Assembly (NCBI GenBank): GCA_022616415.1
Contig: JAKEEU010000149.1
Coordinates: forward strand, 1 to 46,166
DNA length: 46,166 nucleotides
Direction: 5' to 3'
DNA from: Candidatus Zhuqueibacterota bacterium
GTDB lineage: Bacteria > Zhuqueibacterota > Zhuqueibacteria > Zhuqueibacterales > Zhuqueibacteraceae
Part shown: piece after piece, positions 25,568-34,139 of the stretch
Position numbering within the stretch: the stretch's first letter is position 1
Layout: the number at the start of each line of letters is the position of its first letter
Position numbers and translations under genes: made by a program
The notes under the pieces: generated by a model
Seen by the model: the letters and a program-made list of their open reading frames with translations, nothing else
What the model was told of the DNA's origin: nothing
The model's database searches: none

Positions 25568-25803
25568 ATGAGAATCGTTAGCGAGGTTTATAGTGAACTA
25601 GGCAAAGCCTTTATAAATCTTGGTCACGCTGTCATCATTGCGGCATTTGTAGCCCGATTCTTTACCCAACAACCGTTGGCTGGCTTATAGCTTTTGCCGG
25701 CATTGTTATGGGGGTGCTTTTTATCGTCGTAGGGCTTGTTTTGATTCAAAAGGCACATTTTCATGAAAAACTCGAGGAGCAAAACTATGGATCCCATGGT
25801 TAA
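25568..25803 (+). pseudogene. Small two-helix membrane protein, frameshifted
   Basis: The first frame encodes MRIVSEVYSELGKAFINLGH and AVIIAAFVARFFTQQP, then stops at 25688. Shifting frame near 25670 gives TVGWLIAFAGIVMGVLFIVV, a second hydrophobic helix, and a charged tail KAHFHEKLEEQNYGSHG with a TAA at 25801. The restored protein would have about 78 residues and two transmembrane helices. The ribosome site GGAGGAAGG is excellent. It is too short to appear whole in simple ORF lists. Function unknown; it lies opposite the copper oxidase operon. The frameshift may be a real mutation or a read error. Confidence 0.55.
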
Positions 25804-25918
25804 TTTTGTTATTCTCTCTGCGGTTGCATTCGTAATGCTCTCGCTCGTTGCAGCATTTCTCTTTTATCATGCTCGCAAGCAGGAAAAAGAGTTCGAAGCT
25901 CGTGCTGGCAAAAAGTAA
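25787..25918 (+). CDS. Tiny single-helix membrane protein
   Basis: The 43-residue product has one transmembrane helix (VNFVILSAVAFVMLSLVAAF) and a basic, charged tail (HARKQEKEFEARAGKK). GAGGAG lies 7 bases before the ATG, inside the end of the preceding frame, so the two are likely coupled. Its layout resembles small accessory subunits such as CcoQ-type proteins, but no family can be claimed. It ends 63 bases before the stop of CusA, with which it converges. Confidence 0.6.
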   Translation: MDPMVNFVILSAVAFVMLSLVAAFLFYHARKQEKEFEARAGKK

Positions 25919-25981
25919 CAAACGGACTGGACAGGCAAACACGGAAAGCTGCAAACCGAATCGCCATCCGCGGGCGTCCAT

Positions 25982-28900
25982 TTATTCCGTGTTTCCTTCC
26001 CGCATTCCTTTTCCCTTCCACAAATAATAAATCACCGGATATACCGCCAGCTCCATCAACGCCGAAGTGACGACGCCGCCCACCATCGGCGCGGCGATGC
26101 GCTTCATCACGTCAGCGCCAGCGCCGGCGCTCCACATGATCGGCAACAGGCCGGCGATGATCGTCGCCACCGTCATGATCTTCGGGCGAATGCGCCTGAC
26201 CGCGCCGTGATAGATGGCGTCGCGCAGGTCGTCGCGATGGCGCATGAGACCTCTCTTTTTCCAGTCTTCATAAGCCACGTCGAGATAGAGCAGCATCACT
26301 ACGCCGGTTTCCGCGTCGAGGCCGGCGAGCGCGATGATGCCCACCCACACCGCGATGCTCAAATTATATCCGAGCAAATAGAGCAGCCAGATCGCACCGA
26401 CCAATGAAAAGGGCACCGCAAGAAAGACAATCATTGTCTTCGTCACCGAGCGGGTGTTGAGATAGATGATGACGAAGATGATGAGAATCGTGAACGGAAT
26501 CACGTAGAACAATCTCTGCTTGGCGCGCTCCATGAACTCGTACTGCCCGCTCCACACGATGTTATAGCCCGCCGGTAGCTTGGTGTTCTCGGCGACCATG
26601 CGTTTCGCCATATTCACGTAAGTGCCGATGTCGATGTCCTTGATGTCAACGTAAATCCACACGTTGGGCCGGGTATCTTCGGTGCGAATGACCATCGGCC
26701 CTTTGTTGACCGAAACTGTAGTTACTTGGCTCAACGGAATCTGTTGGCCGCTGGGGGTCGGGATCAACACGCGCTGCAGGGCTTCGAGATTGTCGCGCAG
26801 CTCGCGGCTGTAGCGCAGATTGACGGTGTAGCGTTCGAGGCCCTCGACGGTCGTGGTCACCGGCATGCCGCCCATTGCGGATTGGATGGTGTTATGAATA
26901 TCATCGACGGTAAGCCCGTAGCGCGCTGCCTCGTCGCGATTGATGTCATAATCAATATAGTTGCCGCCGATGGCGCGTTCCGCAAAGGCGGAAAGCGTGC
27001 CCGGCACTTGCTTGACGACGCCTTCCACTTCCTTGCCAATCGCCTCCAGCGTTTTCAAATCCGCGCCGGAAATTTTGATGCCCACCGGCGTCTTGATGCC
27101 GGTGGAGAGCATGTCGACGCGATTCTTGATCGGCATCGTCCACACGTTGGAGAAACCGGGAATCTGCAGCGCGGCGTCCAGCTCATTGATGAGCTTTGGC
27201 ACCGTCATCCCCGGCCGCCATTCCTTCTCCGGTTTTAGCATGACTGTGGTCTCCACCATGTCGAGGCCCGCTGGATCAGTGGCGGTCTCGGCGCGGCCGA
27301 TCTTGCCATAGACGTGATGCACTTCCGGAAACTGGCGGAGGATTTTGTCGGACTGCTGCAAAACTTCTTTCGCTTTGGTAATGCTCATGCCCGGCAGCGC
27401 CGTCGGCATGTACAACAAGTCGCCTTCGTAAAGCGGCGGCATGAACTCGCTGCCGAGCTGAGAAAATGGAAAGAGCGTCGCGGCCATGATCACGATGGCG
27501 CCGACGATGACAAACTTTTTCCAGCGGAGCACAAAATGCAGCACCGGATCGTAAATGCGAATCAAGAAACGGTTGATGGGATTTTTCTCTTCCGGCATGA
27601 TGCGGCCGCGAATGAAGTAGCCCATCAAAATCGGCACGATAGTAATGGAGAGCAGCGCCGCTGCCGCCATCGAGTAGGTTTTGGTAAACGCCAGCGGTTT
27701 GAACATCCGGCCTTCCTGCTGCTGCAAGGTGAACACCGGCAAAAAGGAGAGCGTGATGACTAACAACGAATAGAAGAGCGACGGCCCCACTTCTTTCGAA
27801 GCGTCGGCAATAATCGCCCAATGCTCTTTCTTGCCGGAATCGTGTTCGATGTGCTTGTGCGCATTTTCAATCATGATAATCGCCGCATCCACCATGGCGC
27901 CGATGGCGATGGCGATGCCGCCCAGCGACATGATGTTAGCGTTGATGCCTTGGTAGAACATCACCATAAACGAAATCAGAATCGCCACCGGCAGGGTGAA
28001 GATGGCCACGAAGCCGCTGCGCAGGTGCATGAGAAAAATCAAACAGACCAGACCGACAATAATACTCTCTTCAATCAACTTTTCCCGCAGGTTTTTGATG
28101 GCGCGCTGAATCAGCGAGGAGCGGTCATAGACGATGTCGATTTTCACGTCCTCCGGCAGGCCGGCCCTGAGCACTTCCATTTTTTTCTTGACGCCGTCGA
28201 TGACTTTCAGCGCGTTTTCGCCGTAGCGCATCACGATAATGCCGCCGGCCGCCTCGCCCTCGCCGTTGAATTCGCCGATGCCGCGGCGCATTTCCGGCCC
28301 CAGCCGCACGTCGGCCACGTCGCGCAGATACACCGGCGTGCCGGACATCTTATCCACCATGACTGGAATACTCTTGATGTCGTTGATGGACTTGAAGTAG
28401 CCGAGGCCGCGAATCATGAACTCGGTCTCGCTGATCTCGATGCTCTCGCCGCCGACGTCGTGGTTGCTTTTTTGAATCGCCATCATCACCATGTTGAGCG
28501 GAATGTTATAGGCGAGCAGGCGATTGGGATCGACCGTGACCTGATACTGTTTGACAAAACCGCCGATGCTGGCAACTTCGGAGACACCTTCAACGGCGCT
28601 CAGCTCGTATTTGAGATACCAGTCTTGAATCGAGCGTAGCTCGGCCAGATCGCGCTTATCGGAAGTCAAAACATATTGAAAAACCCAGCCGACGCCGGTG
28701 GCATCCGGACCGAGCGCCGGCACCACACCTTTTGGCAAACGGTTCGCGGCATAGTTGAGATATTCGAGCACCCGTGAGCGCGCCCAATAAATGTCCGTGC
28801 CATCTTCGAAAATCACATAAACCAGCGAATATCCAAAGAAGGAATAACCGCGCACGACGGTCGAGCGTGGTACCGATACCATCGCCGTCGTCAGCGGATA

Positions 28901-29098
28901 GGTCACCTGATCTTCGACGATGCGCGGGCTTTGGCCTTCGAACTTGGTGTAGATGATGACCTGCACGTCGCTCAAGTCTGGAATGGCATCCACCGGCGTG
29001 TTGAGCATGGCGTAGATGCCGCCGAAGATGGCGAACACGGTCATGAGGATGACCAGAAATTTATTGCGAATCGACCAATCGATTATCTTGGGTAGCAT
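25982..29098 (-). CDS. cusA: Heavy-metal efflux RND pump, CusA/CzcA family
   Basis: The 1038-residue inner-membrane protein has twelve predicted transmembrane helices and the RND motifs PVDAIPDLSDVQVII near residue 40, GAMVDAAIIMIENAHKH in helix 4, and GLDAETGVVMLLYLDVAY in helix 10. It would use the proton gradient to drive copper(I)/silver(I) or divalent metals from periplasm through an adaptor and outer-membrane channel. The start at 29098 follows GGAGACAATC. The adaptor (29192-30850) and channel (31005-32300) lie upstream on the same strand. Metal specificity (Cus-type) is inferred from the adaptor's HMBD domains and from the copper genes around it. Confidence 0.95.
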   Translation of the reverse strand: MLPKIIDWSIRNKFLVILMTVFAIFGGIYAMLNTPVDAIPDLSDVQVIIYTKFEGQSPRIVEDQVTYPLTTAMVSVPRSTVVRGYSFFGYSLVYVIFEDGTDIYWARSRVLEYLNYAANRLPKGVVPALGPDATGVGWVFQYVLTSDKRDLAELRSIQDWYLKYELSAVEGVSEVASIGGFVKQYQVTVDPNRLLAYNIPLNMVMMAIQKSNHDVGGESIEISETEFMIRGLGYFKSINDIKSIPVMVDKMSGTPVYLRDVADVRLGPEMRRGIGEFNGEGEAAGGIIVMRYGENALKVIDGVKKKMEVLRAGLPEDVKIDIVYDRSSLIQRAIKNLREKLIEESIIVGLVCLIFLMHLRSGFVAIFTLPVAILISFMVMFYQGINANIMSLGGIAIAIGAMVDAAIIMIENAHKHIEHDSGKKEHWAIIADASKEVGPSLFYSLLVITLSFLPVFTLQQQEGRMFKPLAFTKTYSMAAAALLSITIVPILMGYFIRGRIMPEEKNPINRFLIRIYDPVLHFVLRWKKFVIVGAIVIMAATLFPFSQLGSEFMPPLYEGDLLYMPTALPGMSITKAKEVLQQSDKILRQFPEVHHVYGKIGRAETATDPAGLDMVETTVMLKPEKEWRPGMTVPKLINELDAALQIPGFSNVWTMPIKNRVDMLSTGIKTPVGIKISGADLKTLEAIGKEVEGVVKQVPGTLSAFAERAIGGNYIDYDINRDEAARYGLTVDDIHNTIQSAMGGMPVTTTVEGLERYTVNLRYSRELRDNLEALQRVLIPTPSGQQIPLSQVTTVSVNKGPMVIRTEDTRPNVWIYVDIKDIDIGTYVNMAKRMVAENTKLPAGYNIVWSGQYEFMERAKQRLFYVIPFTILIIFVIIYLNTRSVTKTMIVFLAVPFSLVGAIWLLYLLGYNLSIAVWVGIIALAGLDAETGVVMLLYLDVAYEDWKKRGLMRHRDDLRDAIYHGAVRRIRPKIMTVATIIAGLLPIMWSAGAGADVMKRIAAPMVGGVVTSALMELAVYPVIYYLWKGKGMREGNTE

Positions 29099-29111
29099 GA
29101 TTGTCTCCTGT

Positions 29112-29197
29112 CGTTCAGTCACCAGTTATCAGTGACCAGTCAGCAGTGATCGGAGTATAATATTTACTGATCACTAAAAACTGATCACTGGTCACTG
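29112..29197. repeat. Word repeat of the CAGTGATCACTGGTCA type
   Basis: Several near-copies of CAGTGATCAGTGACCAGT occur in both directions, so a long imperfect hairpin can form. It fills the gap between the adaptor gene and the CusA gene and overlaps the last few codons of the adaptor. Confidence 0.75.
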
Positions 29198-30850
29198 CAT
29201 TTCCACCAACTTCATCCCGCACTTCGGACAATCTCCCGGCGCGTCCATGATCACTTCCGGATGCATCTCGCAGGTATATTTTTTAGCGTCCGTAGTTTGA
29301 ATCTTACCCATATCGTGAGATGAATGGTCGGGAACGCTGCTGCTGTCTTGCATCTGGTGTCCCTTGTGCTCTTTACTCGGCATCTGATGACCTTTATGCT
29401 CCTCGCTCTGCTCCCCTTCACCCTCTCTCCCTTTCTCCCGCTCTCCCTTCGGCGTCATCTGCATCCCCCCGTGGCTCATACCGGCCATCGCGCCAATGGC
29501 GCTGCGCAGGTTGCTTGCCGAGTCAATGAGAAATTGCGAAGAGATCACCAGTTGCTCGCCTTCCTTCAATCCTTCGAGAATTTCCAAATAGCCCTCGGCA
29601 GTACGCCCCACCTTCACGTCGCGTGGCTCGAAATAACCGGCTGAGAGCGCCACAATCGCGACGCGACGCGGGCCGGCGGGAATAATCGCCTGTTCCGGCA
29701 CCGCAATCACCGGCTCACCCAAATCTGAAACGGCGCGTACGGTGGCAAACATTTCAGGACGCAATTCAATCGCGCTGCCGGGGTTGGCAAATTCCAAACG
29801 CACCTTCGCGGTGCGTGTTTCCATAGACAGCATGGGATAGAGGTAAGTGACTTTACCGTTGAAAACTTTGCCGGGGACGTACGCCAGCTCCATTTCCGCC
29901 GGTTGGCCCAGCTTCACCCACGGCAGCTCGTATTCGTAAATATCGGCGATGACCCATATCGTCGAGAGATCGGCGATCTGGAAAAGCTTCATGCCGGGCA
30001 TCACCGCATCGCCCTGCACGATCATTTTTTCCATGACAATGCCATCCGCCGGAGAGTAAAATGTGAGCGTGCGCCGCAGCTTGCCGGTCTGTTCCAATTC
30101 GGCAATTTGCGCATCGGTGATGTCCCACAGCTCCAAGCGCCGCCGCGCGCTCTCCACCAAGCTTGCCGAACCCGCCACAGCCTCTTGCACTTCGCTGCCG
30201 GAAGTGGCTTTCTGATAGCGCAGCGCCAGGAGATATTCTTCCTGCGTTGAGACCAGCTCGGGGCTGTAAAGCTCGAGCAGCGGCTGGCCTTTTTTCACTG
30301 GCTGGCCGGTGACGTTGACGTAGAGCTTCTCCACCCAGCCCATGATTTTGGTGTTGATGGAATAAAGCTTGGTTTCATCGACTTCGATTTTGCCGACGGT
30401 CCGAATGACCTTGCGCATTTTTCTTTTCTGCACTTCCTCGGTTTTCACGCCGGTGTTTTGCACGACTGTGGGGTCGATCTTGATGGCGTTGCCGGTCATG
30501 GTTTCAGCTTCGTTTTCATAAACCGGCACCATGTCCATGCCGCAGTCCGGCGCTTTGCCGGGCTTCGGAGAAGTCAGCCACGGATGCATGGGATCTTTGT
30601 AATAGAGAATTTTTTTCTCACTCGAGTTGTTCGCTTCTTTTTCTGCCTCTGCGTACACCGGAACGAAATCCATCCCATCGGAGGATTTCATGGGTGTCGG
30701 CGAGGTGCGTTCCGGGTTCATCGGGTCGCGATAGTAGAGAATCTTGCGCTCTGCTGTCGCGCCGCCTTCCTTTGCCGGTCGAAAGAAAAACCAACCAGCT
30801 ACCAAGCCGAGAGCGATACTGATGAGAATAGTAATGACAGTTTTTTTCAT
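29192..30850 (-). CDS. cusB: RND efflux periplasmic adaptor (CusB-like) with three heavy-metal-binding modules
   Basis: The 552-residue membrane-fusion protein has an N-terminal anchor, then two HMBD-type modules: ILYYRDPMNP...DGMDFVPVY (about 34-66) and ILYYKDPMHP...PDCGMDMVPVY (about 80-111). The first has lost the His and Cys. The barrel-sandwich/lipoyl and hairpin core follows, then the C-terminal domain, a Met/His-rich linker (GMSHGGMQMTPKG, HKGHQM twice) and a third module YTCEMHPEVI...GDCPKCGMKL at the end. It would join CusA to the channel and hand over metal. A good AGGAG precedes the start. Order is channel, adaptor, pump, a standard Cus operon. Confidence 0.93.
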   Translation of the reverse strand: MKKTVITILISIALGLVAGWFFFRPAKEGGATAERKILYYRDPMNPERTSPTPMKSSDGMDFVPVYAEAEKEANNSSEKKILYYKDPMHPWLTSPKPGKAPDCGMDMVPVYENEAETMTGNAIKIDPTVVQNTGVKTEEVQKRKMRKVIRTVGKIEVDETKLYSINTKIMGWVEKLYVNVTGQPVKKGQPLLELYSPELVSTQEEYLLALRYQKATSGSEVQEAVAGSASLVESARRRLELWDITDAQIAELEQTGKLRRTLTFYSPADGIVMEKMIVQGDAVMPGMKLFQIADLSTIWVIADIYEYELPWVKLGQPAEMELAYVPGKVFNGKVTYLYPMLSMETRTAKVRLEFANPGSAIELRPEMFATVRAVSDLGEPVIAVPEQAIIPAGPRRVAIVALSAGYFEPRDVKVGRTAEGYLEILEGLKEGEQLVISSQFLIDSASNLRSAIGAMAGMSHGGMQMTPKGEREKGREGEGEQSEEHKGHQMPSKEHKGHQMQDSSSVPDHSSHDMGKIQTTDAKKYTCEMHPEVIMDAPGDCPKCGMKLVEMQ

Positions 30851-30897
30851 GACGCTGTGCTCCTACAGAACTTGTTTAATTTTATGAATTCATTTGT

Positions 30898-31012
30898 CCG
30901 ATCGGATGGATTGTTGGATTGATGGATAGGTGGATTATTGGAGTAATGGGTTTCCAACAATCCAACGATCCAGCAATCCAATAATCCATCACTCCGACAC
31001 TCCATCACTCCA
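30898..31012. repeat. Degenerate word repeat of the ATCCAACAATCC type
   Basis: Short near-copies of AATCCA and their complements (TGGATTGATGGATAGG) fill the gap; the two halves are roughly complementary. Sequence and build match the block at 4985-5110. The stop codon of the CusC gene (31005) lies within its right edge. Confidence 0.8.
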
Positions 31013-32300
31013 TTTTAACCAACTCGACGCCGACCACGCGCTCAAGCTCGGCCAGCCGAGTGCCAAACTCGGCAAGGCCTTGATAATACGCCAGCTTCAT
31101 GTCGCGCAGAGTGCGCTGGCTGTCGATGAGCATGAGAAAATCCACCTTGTTGGTCTCATAAGCGGCGCGGCTGGCGAGCAGCGATTGCTCGGCCTGCGGC
31201 ACGATGGTATTTTCAAAAATGCGCACGCTGCGGGCGGCTTGCTCGGCTTTCAAAAACGCGCTTTCCACTTCAAAGCGCACCATGTTGCGCATGGCTTGTA
31301 GACTGGCGTTCGCCATGCCGTAATTGGCCTCGGCCTCCTGCACGCGCGGCGTCTGCTTGCGCCAGAAGTAAATCGGGAGATTGAGCGAGAGCATGGCGTC
31401 GAAGTTGGTCATCATATCCGGCATGCGGCGGTGCGAAAAACTGAGCATGAAATTCGGGATGTATTCTTTGCGCGCCAGGCGAGCGGAAAGCTGGTACATC
31501 TCGGCCATCGACTGCATATTGCGGAGCTCGGGACGTTGTGCTATCGCCGCCTGCGCGAGAGAATCCAACGAAAACGTGAATTGCCGCGGATCAAAAAAAT
31601 CTGCGGTCAGCGGCACCGCCGTTTCGCGCGGGCGATTGAGCAGAGCGTTGAGCATCGCCGCTGCCGAGCCGCGCTCCTGCGCCAGCATCAGGCTATCGTT
31701 GACCAGCATCGAATATTCCACCTGCGCTTTGATGATGTCCGGCTGCAAGCCCATGCCGGTGGCATACTTGACGTTGGTGATCTCGATGAACTGTTTCATC
31801 AACTGGCGGTTCTCGGCATTGATCTCCAGCTCGCGATCCACGCGGTAAAGCATGAAGTAGGTTGCTTTCACGTCTTTCAGCACGCGCAGGCGGACGGTTT
31901 CAAAGTCTGCGCCCACCGCCTCGGATTCTTTACGCGCCATGCCGGACATCAGCCCGAGCTTGCCGGGAAATTCGAACATTTGCGAGATGGTGAAGATGCG
32001 CTCGCCATTGAAAACATTATTGAGCGGATAAGGCGCGTACATCGCTTGAAACGCAATTTGCGGATCGGCATACGTGCCCGCCGGCTTGATGCGGGCTTGA
32101 GCCCCCTGCCATCTTTTCTCCGCCGCCAGAATTTCCGGATTACGCTCGCGGGCTTCGCGGAGCAAATCGCGCAACCGCAGAAAATTGCCATTGACTGCTG
32201 GCGCTTCAGAGCGCGTTTGTGCGGCAACTTGTCCGGATGAAAAAGCGGCAGTCAGAGTCGCCACGATCAGCAAAAATTTGAGTAGAAATCGAATTCGCAA
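31005..32300 (-). CDS. cusC: TolC-family outer-membrane channel (CusC-like)
   Basis: The 431-residue protein has a signal peptide (MRIRFLLKFLLIVATLTAAF) and the two helical repeats of TolC proteins: LREARERNPEILAAEKRWQG near residue 43 and VQEAEANYGMANASLQAMRN in the second half. I choose a TTG start at 32300 because GAGGAGG lies 7 bases before it and the signal peptide begins exactly there; the ATG at 32339 has no ribosome site and would add a charged leader. It starts the Cus operon. A decayed partial copy of its N-terminal part lies upstream (32553-32856). Its last codons run into a word repeat. Confidence 0.9.
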   Translation of the reverse strand: MRIRFLLKFLLIVATLTAAFSSGQVAAQTRSEAPAVNGNFLRLRDLLREARERNPEILAAEKRWQGAQARIKPAGTYADPQIAFQAMYAPYPLNNVFNGERIFTISQMFEFPGKLGLMSGMARKESEAVGADFETVRLRVLKDVKATYFMLYRVDRELEINAENRQLMKQFIEITNVKYATGMGLQPDIIKAQVEYSMLVNDSLMLAQERGSAAAMLNALLNRPRETAVPLTADFFDPRQFTFSLDSLAQAAIAQRPELRNMQSMAEMYQLSARLARKEYIPNFMLSFSHRRMPDMMTNFDAMLSLNLPIYFWRKQTPRVQEAEANYGMANASLQAMRNMVRFEVESAFLKAEQAARSVRIFENTIVPQAEQSLLASRAAYETNKVDFLMLIDSQRTLRDMKLAYYQGLAEFGTRLAELERVVGVELVKME

Positions 32301-32552
32301 GGGGATTTCCTCCTCGATTTTGAAATCTTTGTACTGCATAACATTTCACTCAATTGAAATCCTTAAGATCCTTTTTTTGAGGCTCTGTCTTTTTCTTTGG
32401 GATAGCCATTCGCAAAGTCGATACCAACATTTGCCGGTAGTTAATTATGCCATTATTCTCAATAGTTTGCCTGGATGCAGAACCTCGCCAGCCCGAGCGG
32501 GCGAGAAGGATTTGTAGAATATTCTCCGCTGCGTTGTCGAATATTGTACAAT
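32301..32552. other. Gene-free stretch with one hairpin
   Basis: No gene is seen. A GC-rich hairpin (CTCGCC at 32484-32489 with GGGCGAG at 32499-32505) is followed by GAAGGATTTGTAG. It may be a small repeat element. The leader and promoter of the Cus operon should lie here, but no clear promoter was found. Confidence 0.5.
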
Positions 32553-32856
32553 CTACTTTGTGAAATAAAAAATGTCGATGAGCACTCTTACTCGCACCAA
32601 TTCTTTATCCGCCGCCGACATGTCCGCTTCGCGGCTGGCCTTGCCGGACATGAGAATCTGATTGGTCGTGATCGCGCATTCATTTTTAAGGGCGTTGCGC
32701 AGCGGATATGACGCATATATTACCCCGCAGGCCAATCTGTGGATCTTCGAGCGTTCCGGCAGGTTTGATGCGCGCCTGCATCGCCTGCCATCTTTTCCAG
32801 GCGGCGCGAATCTCCGGATTGCGCACGCGCGCTAAGGCAAGATTTCGCTCGCGAAT
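32553..32856 (-). pseudogene. Decayed N-terminal copy of a CusC-type channel gene
   Basis: Two overlapping frames together match residues about 45-140 of the CusC protein next door: ARVRNPEIRAAWKRWQAMQ and RIKPAGTLEDPQIG in one frame, then YASYPLRNALKN, LMSGKASREA and KELVRVRVLIDI in another. There is at least one frameshift near 32710, a deletion where the intact protein has FEFPGK, and no signal peptide or C-terminal half. It is a relic of a duplication or of an older operon. Confidence 0.75.
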
Positions 32857-33035
32857 TGGCCTACAGCCATAGGGAACGCGCACAGAATTTTATTTGAAGA
32901 TTCTTTCTGGGCGAGTTCGGGTTTCGTGAGCTAAAAAATTTTACCTGCGGCCTCGGGCTTTGGGTGCAAATATTCTGCTTTAAAAGACGAAGACCACCAA
33001 ACGCGGTTACAGTAGATTTATTGGCGGAGGGGATG

Positions 33036-33449
33036 TCAGATGCGAAATATACAATCGAAGAGATAAAGCGGCGCGGCGCCGGTGTGAGGCAAAATCAATT
33101 CAATACGGCCAAGACTCTGCACCGAGGAAGAAGCGAACGGGGAGGGAAGATTGATTGCGGGTGCAACCGTCAATGGCTGCAAAAAAGATTTCTCGCTTTT
33201 GTCCTTGCTGGGAAGCAAGGACAAATCCATAGCTAAAATACCGACCAAGCTTTTGCCGGGGTTGCAAGCTGCAAATGCCGGAGACGGTGAACTCTGGGAA
33301 TTTTCACAACAGCAACAATTTCCCCCCGCGCTCATCATCTGCGGCTCGGCCATGCTGCAAGTTTTCGCAATCAACAGCGGCCAACCTTGCAATGAGCTGC
33401 TGATTATGAGCAAGGTCAAAATGAATATTCTGGAAAATAATTGGTACAT
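33036..33449 (-). CDS. Small secreted Cys-rich protein of unknown function
   Basis: The 137-residue protein has an N-terminal hydrophobic signal (FSRIFILTLLIISSSLQGW) and a short Cys cluster (GGNCCCCEN near residue 50) preceded by AKTCSMAEPQMM, so it may bind a soft metal. The rest is Ser/Pro/Leu-rich without recognised domain. No good ribosome site is seen. It lies 14 bases after the Spy-like gene on the same strand, so it could be co-transcribed with it. It may be a real metal-linked protein or a fortuitous frame. Confidence 0.5.
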   Translation of the reverse strand: MYQLFSRIFILTLLIISSSLQGWPLLIAKTCSMAEPQMMSAGGNCCCCENSQSSPSPAFAACNPGKSLVGILAMDLSLLPSKDKSEKSFLQPLTVAPAINLPSPFASSSVQSLGRIELILPHTGAAPLYLFDCIFRI

Positions 33450-33463
33450 CGTTAGCCTTGAGC

Positions 33464-34063
33464 CTATTCACAATTATGGTGCCTTTTCCACATTTCTGGG
33501 TCATGACCTGGAGGTATATTCTTACAGGGGTCCTCACCTGAAAAATAACCTCGCAACTTGTTGTAGTTATCAATCTGCAAGGAAGTTAAAATAGTCGGTG
33601 TTTTTAGGTGGGCTGATAAATGGACGTGCCGAAGCTTCTCATGAATATCGGCAATCAGCCCGAGCAAATCTTTCAACCTTTGCTCAGCAATTGTTCTATT
33701 GGCGAATGACTTGTTGAGCTCTCTTTCCAGCTCGATAAGTTTTGCTCCCAGCGGAATCGCTTCCTTTTTCATTTCTTCATATAATCGCTCAATTTGCCCA
33801 ATTTGTTTTTGGGAAAGTTCAAGCTCTTCCTTCATCTGAAGCAAATGAGCGGGTCCGGGAAAGCCGTTCAATTCTGCTGCTTTAGCGAGCCCCCATCCTT
33901 CGCCGTTTAGCAATTCCTTTACATCTTCACTTGACAAACTCTTAATCTCCCTATACTCCTGACCGATGTACTTTGAACGGTAATCCTGGGCAGAAGCGGT
34001 AGAGCAGTTTTCCCCTATCAAGACGGCGATTATACACCCGGTGATGAAAAACGATTTTTTCAC
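33464..34063 (-). CDS. Periplasmic Spy/ZraP-like metal-responsive protein
   Basis: The 199-residue protein has a signal peptide (FFITGCIIAVLIG, cleaved near ASAQ) and a long helical region. It contains IKSLSSEDVKELLNGEGWGLAKAAELNGFPGP followed (residues about 80-150) by helices with LSQKQIGQIERLYEEM and HLSAHLKTPTILTSLQI. This is the Spy/CpxP/ZraP pattern of periplasmic chaperones and metal sensors. It starts at a GTG with a strong AAAAGGAGG. It stands just downstream of the Crp/Fnr gene, which may control it. A C-terminal HNCE and GHDPEMWKRHH add possible metal ligands. Confidence 0.8.
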   Translation of the reverse strand: MKKSFFITGCIIAVLIGENCSTASAQDYRSKYIGQEYREIKSLSSEDVKELLNGEGWGLAKAAELNGFPGPAHLLQMKEELELSQKQIGQIERLYEEMKKEAIPLGAKLIELERELNKSFANRTIAEQRLKDLLGLIADIHEKLRHVHLSAHLKTPTILTSLQIDNYNKLRGYFSGEDPCKNIPPGHDPEMWKRHHNCE

Positions 34064-34139
34064 GATGAACCTCCTTTTTGAAATCGATAATAACGAACGT
34101 CAACGACTGTCTCATAATATAATGCAAATCAATGGAGGC

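Noticed and set aside
25787..25918. CcoQ subunit of a cbb3 oxidase
   Set aside because: One helix with a basic tail is too little evidence, and no ccoN, ccoO or ccoP gene is near.
27821..28639. 272-residue plus-strand frame, and similar ones at 15059-15832 and 31431-32240
   Set aside because: They lie antisense to the CusA, copper ATPase and CusC genes and are rich in H, D, R and Q as expected of shadows; no ribosome site or domain is seen.
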